64,000 nucleotides of DNA from Pseudosporangium ferrugineum (GTDB lineage: Bacteria > Actinomycetota > Actinomycetes > Mycobacteriales > Micromonosporaceae). The stretch spans positions 80,285 to 144,284 of the forward strand of contig NZ_PVZG01000017.1 in assembly GCF_003002065.1 (NCBI RefSeq). The letters run 5' to 3'. The notes beneath the pieces are model-generated. The model saw only the letters and a list, made by a program, of their open reading frames with translations, was not told where the DNA came from and ran no database searches. Shown one piece after another: positions 1 to 8,168 of the stretch (position 1 is its first letter; each line of letters starts with the position of its first letter). The position numbers and the translations under genes were made by a program.

Positions 1-1
1 G

Positions 2-766
2 ATCGAGTGGGTCAACGACCAGCTCAAGCAGCAGGCCGACGAGCTGACCAGATCCAACCGGGACCTCGAGCAATTCGCGTACGTGGCGTCGCACGACCTG
101 CAGGAACCGCTCCGGAAGGTGGCGAGCTTCTGCCAGTTGCTGCAGCGGCGCTACGCGGGGCAGCTGGACGAGCGGGCGGACCAGTACATCGGCTTCGCGG
201 TGGACGGCGCCCAGCGCATGCAGCGGTTGATCAACGACCTCCTGGCCTTCTCCCGGATCGGGCGGCTGACCTCGGGCTTCTCGGACGTGGACCTGAACAG
301 GGTGCTGACCGAGGTGACGTCGCAGCTGGAGGCGCGGGCGGGTGACGACGCCCGGATCGAGTGGGCGGACCTGCCGACGGTCGAGGGCGAGGAGCCCCTG
401 CTGACCACGTTGTTCGTGAACCTGATCGGCAACTCCCTGAAGTTCCGCCGTCCCGAGGTGCCGCCGGTCATCACGGTGAGTGCGCGCCAGGACGGGGAGG
501 AGTGGCTGCTCAACGTCCGCGACAACGGGATCGGCATCGAGGCGGAGTTCGCCGACAAGGTCTTCGTGATCTTCCAGCGGCTGCACGGGCGGGACGCGTA
601 CGAGGGCACCGGGATCGGACTGGCGATCGTCAAGAAGATCGTCGAATACCATGGCGGGCGGATCTGGCTGGATCTCGACGTCACCGAAGGCACATCCATC
701 TGGTTCACGTTGCCGCTGCTGGCGGGTGTGCCGGTGCAGGAGAAAGCGAAAGAGGTCGCCTCATGA
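2..766 (+). CDS. Sensor histidine kinase, C-terminal part (5' end outside window)
   Basis: The gene enters from the left edge; the frame is open from the first complete codon, so only about 254 residues of the C-terminal half are visible. A short polar helix leads into a HisKA dimerisation domain whose H-box reads VASHDLQEPLRKV, the His being the presumed autophosphorylation site. The HATPase domain follows with an N-box (NLIGNSLKF), G1 (DNGIGIE) and G2 (GTGIGLAIVKK). This H-box variant is typical of phytochrome/PAS-linked kinases, but the sensor domain lies outside. The stop overlaps the start of the next gene (ATGA), so kinase and regulator are translationally coupled and form a two-component pair. 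Confidence 0.93.
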   Translation: MEWVNDQLKQQADELTRSNRDLEQFAYVASHDLQEPLRKVASFCQLLQRRYAGQLDERADQYIGFAVDGAQRMQRLINDLLAFSRIGRLTSGFSDVDLNRVLTEVTSQLEARAGDDARIEWADLPTVEGEEPLLTTLFVNLIGNSLKFRRPEVPPVITVSARQDGEEWLLNVRDNGIGIEAEFADKVFVIFQRLHGRDAYEGTGIGLAIVKKIVEYHGGRIWLDLDVTEGTSIWFTLPLLAGVPVQEKAKEVAS

Positions 767-1218
767 CCGGAGCAATCCGTCAGGACGGTACGCCGATCGA
801 GGTGCTGCTGGTCGAGGACGACCCGGGCGACGTGCTCATGACGCAGGAGGCCTTCGAGGAGCACAAGGTCCGCAACCGGCTCACGGTGGTGTCCGACGGC
901 GCCGAGGCGCTCAGCTATCTGCGCCGCGAGGGCCGGTACGCCGACGCCGTACGCCCGGACCTGATCCTGCTCGACCTCAACCTGCCCCGGCGCGACGGCC
1001 GGGAGGTGCTCGAGGAGATCAAGAAGGACGACGAGCTGTGCCGGATCCCGGTGGTCGTGCTCACCACCTCGGCCGCCGACGAGGACATCCTGCGCAGCTA
1101 CCAGCTGCACGCGAACGCGTACGTGACGAAGCCGGTGGACTTCGACCGGTTCATCGCGGTGATCCGCCAGATCGACGAGTTCTTCGTCAGCGTCGTGAAG
1201 CTGCCGCCGCGTGCGTGA
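763..1218 (+). CDS. CheY/Rcp1-like single-domain response regulator
   Basis: A 151-residue receiver domain with no output domain. The acidic pair (residues 18-20, VEDDPGD), phospho-acceptor Asp71 in LLDLNLPRRDG, the Thr of VVLTTSA and the Lys of YVTKPVDF are all present. The family (Rcp1 type, often partner of phytochrome-like kinases) usually relays phosphate or acts by protein contact rather than DNA binding. The start overlaps the kinase stop by four bases, and the end overlaps the next gene by eight, so the three are one transcription unit. Confidence 0.93.
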   Translation: MTGAIRQDGTPIEVLLVEDDPGDVLMTQEAFEEHKVRNRLTVVSDGAEALSYLRREGRYADAVRPDLILLDLNLPRRDGREVLEEIKKDDELCRIPVVVLTTSAADEDILRSYQLHANAYVTKPVDFDRFIAVIRQIDEFFVSVVKLPPRA

Positions 1219-2017
1219 CGACCTGATCGACCAGGTCACCGACCTGGTGCGCGAGGTGGCACGCACGATCGTGCTGCCCCGGTGGCGCCACCTCGGCACG
1301 TCGGAGGTGCGGGAGAAGTCGCCCGGCGACCTGGTGACGATCGCCGACCAGGAGTCGGAACGCGCGCTGACCGCCGGGCTGACGGCGCTGCTGCCGGGTT
1401 CGACCGTGGTCGGCGAGGAAGCGGTCGCCGCCGACCCCGCCGTGCTCGACCGCGTCGGCGACGGCGGCGCGGTGTGGATCGTCGACCCGGTCGACGGTAC
1501 GAACAACTTCGCCGCCGGCAAGTCGCCGTTCGCCGTGATGGTGGCGCTGCTGCGCGACGGTGAGCCGGCCGCCGGGTGGATCCTGGACGTGGCCGGCGAC
1601 CGGATGACGGTCGCGGAGGCCGGCAGCGGGGCCTATCTGGACGGCGTACGGCTGAAGACCCGCGGCGACGACCCGGGCGCCGGCGCCCTGACCGGCTCGA
1701 TCTCCCGGAACTACTTCCCGGACGAGCTGCGGACCGGCATCGACGAGAACGCGTCCCGGCTCGGCCGGGTGACCGGCGGCCATCACTGCGCGGGGTACGA
1801 GTACCCGTCCGTCGCCACCGACGAGCAGCAGTTCGCCGTCTTCTGGCGCATCCTGCCGTGGGACCACACGCCCGGCGCGCTGATCCTGCGCGAGGCCGGC
1901 GGAGCGGTGCTGCACCTGGACGGTTCGGCGTACCTGCCGACGGATTCGCAGCGCGGCCTGCTCATCGCGGCCAACCACGACATCTGGCACACCGTCCGCG
2001 GCACCCTGCTTCCCTGA
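1211..2017 (+). CDS. Inositol monophosphatase family protein
   Basis: A 268-residue metal-dependent phosphatase of the IMPase/FBPase-like superfamily. Metal ligands are visible in order: the Glu of VVGEEA, the DPVDGTNNF motif with its two Asp residues, and a C-terminal WDHTPGALILREAGG motif. Family members hydrolyse inositol-1-phosphate, histidinol phosphate or related sugar phosphates; the sequence alone does not say which. It starts with GTG inside the end of the response regulator gene (8 bp overlap), suggesting co-translation, although a functional link with signalling is only inferred. Confidence 0.9.
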   Translation: MRDDLIDQVTDLVREVARTIVLPRWRHLGTSEVREKSPGDLVTIADQESERALTAGLTALLPGSTVVGEEAVAADPAVLDRVGDGGAVWIVDPVDGTNNFAAGKSPFAVMVALLRDGEPAAGWILDVAGDRMTVAEAGSGAYLDGVRLKTRGDDPGAGALTGSISRNYFPDELRTGIDENASRLGRVTGGHHCAGYEYPSVATDEQQFAVFWRILPWDHTPGALILREAGGAVLHLDGSAYLPTDSQRGLLIAANHDIWHTVRGTLLP

Positions 2018-2025
2018 GGGCACGC

Positions 2026-2784
2026 ATGGCTTCGTACCTCGACGATCTCTTCGGACTGGGCGGGCGCACCGCGATGGTGACCGGCGGCAGCTCCGGCATC
2101 GGGCGTGCGATGGCCGGCGCGCTGGGCCGGGCCGGTGCGCGCGTGGTGCTGGTCGCGCGGCGCCCCGGGCCGTTGCGCGACACCGCCGCCGACCTGGCCG
2201 CCGACGGGGTCGCGGTGGAGACGGTCGCCGCGGACCTGGCGGACCGGTCGGCCCTCGACCGGGTGATCGGGTACGGGCGGGTGGACATCCTCGTGAACGC
2301 CGCCGCGGTCAACCGGCGCCCGCCGCTCGACGAGCTCACCGAGGACGACTGGAACGTCACCCTCGCCGCCAACCTGACCGCGCCCTTCCTGCTGGGGCAG
2401 CACTTCGGCCCTGCCATGGCGGCGCGCGGCTGGGGGCGGATCATCAACGTCGTCTCGCAGCAGGCGTTCCGGGCGTACGGGAACAGCGGCGCGTACGGCG
2501 CGGCCAAGGCGGGCCTCGTGGGCCTGACCCGCTCGCAGGCGGAGGCGTGGTCCGGCCGGGGCGTGACGTGCAACGCGATCGCCCCGGGAGTGGTGCACAC
2601 CCCGCTGACCGAGCCGGTCTTCGCCGATCCGGAGAAGGTGGCCGCGCACGCCCGCCGGACGATGATCGGGCGCAACGGCGTACCGGAGGATTTTGTCGGT
2701 TGTGTCGTTTATCTGGCGAGTGCTGCTAGCGCTGCGGTGACGGGTCAGACACTGTTCGTCGACGGTGGATATTCGGCGACATGA
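2026..2784 (+). CDS. SDR family NAD(P)-dependent oxidoreductase
   Basis: A 252-residue classical short-chain dehydrogenase. The cofactor loop TGGSSGIG lies near residue 19, the NAAAV segment replaces the usual NNAG, and the catalytic Ser, Tyr and Lys fall at the standard spacing (S then 13 residues to Y, then AAK). C-terminal features IAPGVVHTP and GQTLFVDGGY are typical of 3-ketoacyl reductase or gluconate-5-dehydrogenase-like members. It starts eight bases after the phosphatase stop and probably belongs to the same operon. The substrate cannot be told. Confidence 0.9.
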   Translation: MASYLDDLFGLGGRTAMVTGGSSGIGRAMAGALGRAGARVVLVARRPGPLRDTAADLAADGVAVETVAADLADRSALDRVIGYGRVDILVNAAAVNRRPPLDELTEDDWNVTLAANLTAPFLLGQHFGPAMAARGWGRIINVVSQQAFRAYGNSGAYGAAKAGLVGLTRSQAEAWSGRGVTCNAIAPGVVHTPLTEPVFADPEKVAAHARRTMIGRNGVPEDFVGCVVYLASAASAAVTGQTLFVDGGYSAT

Positions 2785-2878
2785 TCGATCTGCCTTCTGG
2801 TGTGTGGGCGGGGTAGAGTCACCCGCGCTCATCACTACGTTGGGTTTCAGTCGAAGCGGCTCAGCCTGGAGGTGGATC

Positions 2879-3892
2879 GTGGCGGCGACTCTCCCTAGCC
2901 GGGCGAAGCACGGCCTGGCACTGCTCGCGGCGACCGTGATGCTGCTCGTTGCAGCTCCCGCGGCGCACGCGGCCCCCAGCGACCCCGAGGGCGGGTCGAA
3001 GACCCTGCGCGCCCAGCTGGAATCGGCGGCCAAGGGCCACGTCGAGGCGAAACAGAAGCTCGCGGCCTCGAAGAAGCGCCAGGGCCAGCTGAAGGTCACG
3101 CTGAAGCAGGCGCAGGACAGGGCCGCGGCCCTGGACGGCCGGGTCCAGGAGATCGCCAGCCGCTCCTACCGGCAGGGGCGCTTCACCACCATGACGATGC
3201 TGCTCAACAGCTCGTCCCCGGACGGCTTCCTCGACCGCATGCTGCGCCTCGACCAGATGGCCCAGGTCGACGGGCACGCCCTGACCGAATATCGCAATGC
3301 GGTGACCACCGCCGAGAAGGCGACCAAGGCCATCGACCTCGAGGTCAAGGAACAGCAGAACCAGGTCAAGGTGCTGGCCCGGAAGAAGCAGCAGGCCGAG
3401 AGCGCCCTGGCGGCGGCCGGTGGCGGCGCGGTGGCCGGCGGCTTCGTCAACGCGAACTCGCCCCTCGCCAAGGCCGCCCCGCGCAACTCGGACGGCTCGT
3501 GGCCCAAGGAGTCGTGCACGGTCAACGACCCGACCACGTCCGGGTGCATCACGCCGCGGTTGCTGAACGCGTATCAGCAGGCCAAGGCGGCCGGGTTCAA
3601 GCGCTACACCTCCTGTTTCAGCCAGCGCTCCTCCGGCGAGCATCCCAAGGGACGCGCGTGTGACTTCTCCGCCGCCCCCGGCGGCTTCGAGAACGTCAAC
3701 GCCTCCGGCGGCGACCGTACGTACGGCAACAATCTGGCCGCCTACTTCGTGAAGAACGCCGAGCGGCTCGGCGTGATGTACGTGATCTGGTACCGCCAGA
3801 TCTGGCATCCCAGCAACGGCTGGTCGTCGTACAGCGGCTCCGGCGGGCCGAATGCGACACACACGAACCACGTGCACCTCTCGATGCTTTGA
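2879..3892 (+). CDS. Secreted coiled-coil protein with VanY/M15-like C-terminal domain
   Basis: A 337-residue exported protein. The GTG at 2879 is chosen because GGAGG lies six bases upstream and because it gives a normal signal peptide (basic start, LALLAATVMLLVAAP, cleavage near AHAAP). Residues about 40-195 form a long charged coiled coil of the kind seen in PcsB/RipA-like cell-wall proteins. The last 130 residues carry the HPKGRACDF motif and end in HTNHVHLS, the zinc-ligand pattern of D-Ala-D-Ala peptidase/extensin-like folds in actinobacteria. A role in peptidoglycan turnover is inferred. The N-terminal module resembles that of the NlpC/P60 protein at 13566-14573. Confidence 0.82.
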   Translation: MAATLPSRAKHGLALLAATVMLLVAAPAAHAAPSDPEGGSKTLRAQLESAAKGHVEAKQKLAASKKRQGQLKVTLKQAQDRAAALDGRVQEIASRSYRQGRFTTMTMLLNSSSPDGFLDRMLRLDQMAQVDGHALTEYRNAVTTAEKATKAIDLEVKEQQNQVKVLARKKQQAESALAAAGGGAVAGGFVNANSPLAKAAPRNSDGSWPKESCTVNDPTTSGCITPRLLNAYQQAKAAGFKRYTSCFSQRSSGEHPKGRACDFSAAPGGFENVNASGGDRTYGNNLAAYFVKNAERLGVMYVIWYRQIWHPSNGWSSYSGSGGPNATHTNHVHLSML

Positions 3893-3909
3893 CCCTCAGC
3901 CGGCGTCTG

Positions 3910-3915
3910 TAGCAT
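3910..3915 (+). promoter_or_regulatory. Probable -10 element for a leaderless transcript
   Basis: TAGCAT lies seven bases before the ATG at 3923, so transcription would start at or next to the start codon. No Shine-Dalgarno sequence is visible there, which agrees. Confidence 0.5.
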
Positions 3916-3922
3916 TCCGCCG

Positions 3923-5428
3923 ATGGAATCACCACGGGCCCTTCCGTCCGGGCTGGCTACCGCGCTCGTCTTCTTCGCCAGCGGCGCCGTCCTCGTCCTC
4001 GAGATCGTGGCGTTGCGGCTCGTCGGGCCGTACGTCGGCGTGACCCTTCAGGTCAGCAGCTCGGTGATCGGCATCTCGCTGGCCGCGATCGCGTACGGGA
4101 CGTGGCTCGGCGGCCGGCTCGCGGACCGGTACGACCCCCGGCTGCTGCTCGCGCCCGCCCTGCTGCTGGCCGCGATCACCACCGCGGTCACCCTGCCGCT
4201 GGTGCGCTGGGGCGGTGAGATCCTGCGCGGCGGCGCGGCCCCGGCGGTGCTGCTGCTCGCCGCGCTGGCCGTGTTCCTGCCCGCGTTCCTGCTCTCCACG
4301 ATCACTCCGCTGACGGTGAAGCTCCAGCTCGGCGACCTGCGCCGGACCGGCGAGGTGGTGGGCCGGCTGTCCAGCTTCGGCACCCTGGGGGCGATCACGG
4401 CGACGCTCGGCACCGGCTTCATCTTCGTCGCCGCGATGCCCAGCAGCTGGATCGTGCTGACCCTCGCCGGGCTGCTCGCGGTCGCCGGGTTCGGGCTCGG
4501 GTGGTGGCTGCGGCGGCGGCATCCCGAGGTGGCGCTGCCGGGGCGGTCGCGGACCCGGGCCGTGCTCGCCACCGTCGGGCTGGTCGGCGCCGGGCTGGGG
4601 GCCTCCGCGCCGACGCCGTGCGACGTGGAGACCGCGTACCACTGCGCCCGCGTCGACGCCGACTCGCAGAAGGCGGGCGGTCGGACGCTGTTCCTCAACT
4701 CGGCGCGGCACTCGTACGTCGACCTCAATGACCCGAAACACCTGGAATACGCGTACGTCCAATGGCTCGGCGCGATCATCGACATCCAGAAGTCCGGCGG
4801 CGCCCCGATCGACGCCCTGCACCTCGGCGGCGGCGGCTTCACCGTGCCCGAGTACGTCGCGGCCACCCGCCCCGGCAGCGACCAGCTCGTCCTGGAACTC
4901 GACGGCGGCCTGGTCGACCTCGACAAGCGGGAACTGGGCCTCACCACCGGCCCCCAGCTGCGAGTCCGGGTCGGCGACGCGCGGGTCGGGCTCTCCGAAC
5001 AGAAGGACCGCGCGTACGACGTGGTCGTCGGCGACGCCTTCGGCCACCTCGTGGTGCCCTGGCACCTCACCACCCGGGAGATGGCCGCGGACATCTCCCG
5101 CGTCCTGCGCGACGGCGGCGTGTACGCCCAGAACGTCATCGACTACCCGCCGGACCGCTTCATCCGCGCCGAGCTGGCCACGGTCGCCGACGTCTTCCCG
5201 CACGTCGCCGTGATCGCGCCGAAGGCGGCCCTCGCCGGGGAGATCGGCGCCAACTTCGTGATCGTCGCCTCCCGATCCCCGCTGCCGCTCGCCGAGCTCC
5301 GCTCCCACCTCGACCTCGTGGACGAGCCCGTCGAACTGGTGTCCGGCCCGGCCCTCGACACGTTCATCGGCCACACCCGGGTCCTGACCGACGACTACGC
5401 CCCGGTCGATCAACTGCTCGCCGGCTGA
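3923..5428 (+). CDS. Membrane protein fused to spermidine synthase-like domain
   Basis: A 501-residue two-part protein. The N-terminal 210 residues hold about six to seven hydrophobic segments, beginning with LATALVFFASGAVLVLEIVALRLVGP, the pattern of 'fused MFS/spermidine synthase' proteins. The C-terminal part has a Rossmann methyltransferase-like core: HLGGGG (nucleotide loop), LELDGGLVDL, and a VVGDAFGHLVVPWHLTT segment. The family transfers aminopropyl groups in PotE/SpeE enzymes, but in fused actinobacterial forms the reaction is unproven. It stands alone with its own promoter. Confidence 0.85.
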   Translation: MESPRALPSGLATALVFFASGAVLVLEIVALRLVGPYVGVTLQVSSSVIGISLAAIAYGTWLGGRLADRYDPRLLLAPALLLAAITTAVTLPLVRWGGEILRGGAAPAVLLLAALAVFLPAFLLSTITPLTVKLQLGDLRRTGEVVGRLSSFGTLGAITATLGTGFIFVAAMPSSWIVLTLAGLLAVAGFGLGWWLRRRHPEVALPGRSRTRAVLATVGLVGAGLGASAPTPCDVETAYHCARVDADSQKAGGRTLFLNSARHSYVDLNDPKHLEYAYVQWLGAIIDIQKSGGAPIDALHLGGGGFTVPEYVAATRPGSDQLVLELDGGLVDLDKRELGLTTGPQLRVRVGDARVGLSEQKDRAYDVVVGDAFGHLVVPWHLTTREMAADISRVLRDGGVYAQNVIDYPPDRFIRAELATVADVFPHVAVIAPKAALAGEIGANFVIVASRSPLPLAELRSHLDLVDEPVELVSGPALDTFIGHTRVLTDDYAPVDQLLAG

Positions 5429-5434
5429 ATCCGG

Positions 5435-5610
5435 CCGCCTGCCGGTCGGCCGTCCGGCTGGCCGTCGGCCTCGGTGCGGCTGGCCGTCGTCCGGTCGTCG
5501 GCTGGCCGTCAGCCTCGGTGGGGCTGGCCGTCGGCCGGCGTCCGGCTGACCGTCGGCCTTGGTGCGGCCGGCTGCGGGCCTTGGTGCGGCTGGCCGTCGG
5601 CTGAATCCGG
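5435..5610. repeat. GC-rich imperfect tandem repeat
   Basis: The stretch after the spermidine-synthase-like gene repeats variants of CTGGCCGTCGGCCTCGGTG about seven times with substitutions and small indels. It precedes the Ser/Thr kinase gene. No protein is supported here. Confidence 0.75.
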
Positions 5611-5706
5611 TTGCCTGCGGCGGAACTCGGACAAAGGGCGCGTACCTCCGAAGCGATTTTGGCCGACGCGCCCTGACCGGGCGTTCCCTCGGGCAACAAT
5701 CGGCAC

Positions 5707-7503
5707 ATGGGGTGGCTGGCGACCGGGAGGCAGGGCGGCCACGTCGGCGGCCGGTACCGGCTGATCGAGCGGCTCGGCACCGGCGGCATGTCGGTCGTCT
5801 GGCGCGGTCACGACGAGGTCCTCGGGCGTCCGGTCGCGGTCAAGGTGCTGTCCCCCCAACTCGCCGCCGACTCCGCGTTCCGCCGCCGGCTGCGGCAAGA
5901 GGCGCTGGCCGCGGCCCGGCTGTGCCACCCGCACATCACCGGCGTCTTCGACTTCGGCGAATCGCCGATGGGGGAGCGCGTCTCCGTCCCGTACGTGGTC
6001 ATGGAGCTCAACGACGGCGAACCGGTGTCCGACCGCCTGCGCCGCGAGGGTCCCTTCCCGTGGCGCGGCGCGGTGACGGTGGTCGCGGAAGTGGCGTCGG
6101 CCCTGGCCACAGCGCACGCCCGCGGCATCGTCCACCGCGACGTCACGCCGGCCAACGTCATGCTCACCGGCGCGGGCGCCAAGGTCGTCGACTTCGGCAT
6201 CTCGGCGCTGACCGGGCAGCGGGACGCCGCCCCGGACGGCAGCCTGCTGGGTACGCCCGCCTACCTGGCCCCGGAGCGCCTCAACGGTGGCCCGGTCGCG
6301 CCCGCCGCCGACGTGTACGCCCTCGGCCTGCTCCTCTACCGCCTGCTCACCGGCCGGTTGCCGTGGCCCGCCGCGACCACCACCGAGGCGTTACGGGCGC
6401 ATCTGTACTCGGAGCCTTCGCCCGTACCGGAACTGCCCGGCATGCCGGCGGAGGTCGCCGAGCTGTGCCTGCGCTGCCTGGCCAAGCAGCCGGAACACCG
6501 GCCGGACGCCGCGGAGGTCGCCACCCGGCTCGCCGCCCTCGTCGGCCTCCAGCCGATCATCCCGCCGGTGGCTTCCGGCGAGCAACCGGCGCCGGCCGGC
6601 TTCCGCTCTCCCCGTCCGGGCTCTCTTCCCGTGCGCCCCACCCTGGACTTGCGGGCCGCCGGCCTGGGCTCCCGGGCCGCCGGTTCGGGCTTGCGGGCTG
6701 CCGGCCTGGGTTTGCGGCCTGGCCCGGGTCTGGGGGCCGGCTTGGGGCTGCGGCCCGGCTTGGGGTTGCGGGCCGGTTCGCGGGTTGCACGGGGTCTGCG
6801 GGTGGGCGGGCCGGTGCCGCTCGGCGGTGGCCTGTTCCGCGGCGGGTTCCTGGCCCGCGACCTGCTCAGCGGCGGCCGGCTCGGCCAGGCGGTGCTCGCC
6901 GCCCGGCACCGGGTGCACGCCGCGGTGGCGACGCTGGTGCTGGTCGCGGCCGTCGGCCTGGGCTGGTCCTCGACCCGCGAGCCGGTCGATGTGGGCACCG
7001 CGCAGGCCGCGGCGGCGGGCGCCGGGCCCGGGTCGGTGGTGCCGCACGGTACGGGTTGCAAGGTCCGCTACCGGATCCAGCGCGACACGGGTACGGACTT
7101 CGGCGCCCAGCTCACCGTGGTCAACACCGGCGTCCACGTGCTGTCGGGATGGCGGCTGGTGTTCGCGTTCACCGGCGGTCAGCGGCTCACGGAGGCCCCG
7201 AAGCGGCTCTCCCAGCGGGGCCGCAAGCTGGTGCTGCGCCCGCGGACGGGCGTGGACCTGCGACCGGGCCGTTCGGTCAGCGTGACCCTCAGCGGCAGCT
7301 ACCGGGTCAGCAACCCGCTGCCGCTGTCGTTCACCCTCAACGGCCACCAGTGCCAGGCCGAGGTGCTGGGCGCGGTGGTCGTCCCGCCCACGCCCCTCCC
7401 GTCCGTCCCGTCCGCTCCCGCCCGGAAGAAGGAACGGGCCAAGCCCGCCCCGCAGCCGTCCCCGGAGAAGACCAAGGGCGGCGGGTTCTCCGTCGCCATC
7501 TAG
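5707..7503 (+). CDS. Membrane Ser/Thr protein kinase with extracellular CBM2-like domain
   Basis: A 598-residue PknB-type kinase. Residues 17-275 form the kinase domain: glycine loop LGTGGMSVVW, ATP-binding Lys46 in VAVKVL, catalytic HRDVTPANVM (Thr in place of the common Lys after Asp), DFGIS, and an APE-like LAPERL. Residues about 300-385 are low-complexity Gly/Leu/Arg repeats (LGLRPG, LRAAGLG). A membrane segment (VATLVLVAAVGLGW) near residue 410 is followed by a domain with paired Cys and the order V-N-T-G, L-S-G-W-R-L-V-F-A-F, as in family 2 carbohydrate-binding modules, then a Pro-rich end. It may sense polysaccharide outside the cell. The gene ends in a 3 bp stop-codon overlap with convergent ktrA. 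Confidence 0.9.
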   Translation: MGWLATGRQGGHVGGRYRLIERLGTGGMSVVWRGHDEVLGRPVAVKVLSPQLAADSAFRRRLRQEALAAARLCHPHITGVFDFGESPMGERVSVPYVVMELNDGEPVSDRLRREGPFPWRGAVTVVAEVASALATAHARGIVHRDVTPANVMLTGAGAKVVDFGISALTGQRDAAPDGSLLGTPAYLAPERLNGGPVAPAADVYALGLLLYRLLTGRLPWPAATTTEALRAHLYSEPSPVPELPGMPAEVAELCLRCLAKQPEHRPDAAEVATRLAALVGLQPIIPPVASGEQPAPAGFRSPRPGSLPVRPTLDLRAAGLGSRAAGSGLRAAGLGLRPGPGLGAGLGLRPGLGLRAGSRVARGLRVGGPVPLGGGLFRGGFLARDLLSGGRLGQAVLAARHRVHAAVATLVLVAAVGLGWSSTREPVDVGTAQAAAAGAGPGSVVPHGTGCKVRYRIQRDTGTDFGAQLTVVNTGVHVLSGWRLVFAFTGGQRLTEAPKRLSQRGRKLVLRPRTGVDLRPGRSVSVTLSGSYRVSNPLPLSFTLNGHQCQAEVLGAVVVPPTPLPSVPSAPARKKERAKPAPQPSPEKTKGGGFSVAI

Positions 7504-8168
7504 GTCGTGGTCGCCGCGAACTGCTCCACCTTATACGTGTTGCCGGCCACGATCAGGATGCCGCCGCTCGGCACGACCGTTTCGGGCCGCGCGTACGTGA
7601 AATCCTCGCCGGGCAGCTTGATGCCCACGACCGTGACCCCCCACTTGCTGCGCAGCCCGATGTCGGCGAGCGTCCGGCCGGTCGCCTCGCGGGGGGCCCG
7701 CACCTTCGCGATGGCGAACCCGTCATCGAACTCGATGTAGTCCAGCATCCGGCCGGTGATCAGGTGCGCGACCCGCTCGCCCATCTCCGCCTCGGGGAAG
7801 ATCACGTGCCGGGCGCCGACCCGGGACAGGATCTGCCCGTGCTTGACGCTGGTGGCCTTCGCCCAGATCTCCCGTACGCCCACCTCGGCGAGCGTGAGCA
7901 CGGTCAGCACGCTGGTCTCCAGGTTCGTGCCGATGCCGACCACGGCCCGCGAGAAGTCCTGCACCCCGAGCTGGCGCAGGGCGTCGGTGTCGGTGGCGTC
8001 CGCCTCGACCACGTGGGTGAGCCGGTCCGACCACTCCTGCACGAGCCGCGCGTCGACATCGATGCCGAGCACCTCGTGACCGAGATTGACCAGCGACTCG
8101 GCGACGGCGCCGCCGAACCGGCCCAGCCCCACCACCACGACGTTGTCGGTTGTTTCGTTGTCACCCAA
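7500..8168 (-). CDS. ktrA: Potassium uptake regulatory protein, TrkA/KtrA type
   Basis: A 222-residue cytosolic gating subunit. Residues 8-130 are an RCK_N domain with the GLGRFG dinucleotide motif and acidic GIDVD at the end of strand 2; the remaining residues form an RCK_C domain (ATGRTLADIGLRSKWGVTVVGI). In the family a ring of these proteins binds ATP/ADP or NAD(H) and opens the KtrB channel. It lies directly downstream of ktrB with an 8 bp overlap, so the two subunits are made from one message. Confidence 0.92.
   Translation of the reverse strand: MGDNETTDNVVVVGLGRFGGAVAESLVNLGHEVLGIDVDARLVQEWSDRLTHVVEADATDTDALRQLGVQDFSRAVVGIGTNLETSVLTVLTLAEVGVREIWAKATSVKHGQILSRVGARHVIFPEAEMGERVAHLITGRMLDYIEFDDGFAIAKVRAPREATGRTLADIGLRSKWGVTVVGIKLPGEDFTYARPETVVPSGGILIVAGNTYKVEQFAATTT

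Noticed and set aside
151..1521. Long open frame of 456 codons on the minus strand opposite the kinase, regulator and phosphatase genes
   Set aside because: High-GC DNA gives long open shadows. The plus-strand frames have all catalytic motifs, and the minus frame has none.
2785..2878. Possible c-di-AMP (ydaO) riboswitch before the secreted wall hydrolase
   Set aside because: The spacer is only 94 bases and lacks the known ydaO core sequences.
3929..5413. 494-codon frame on the minus strand opposite the spermidine synthase-like gene
   Set aside because: Rich in Asp, Arg, Gln and His typical of antisense reading of actinobacterial genes; no domain.
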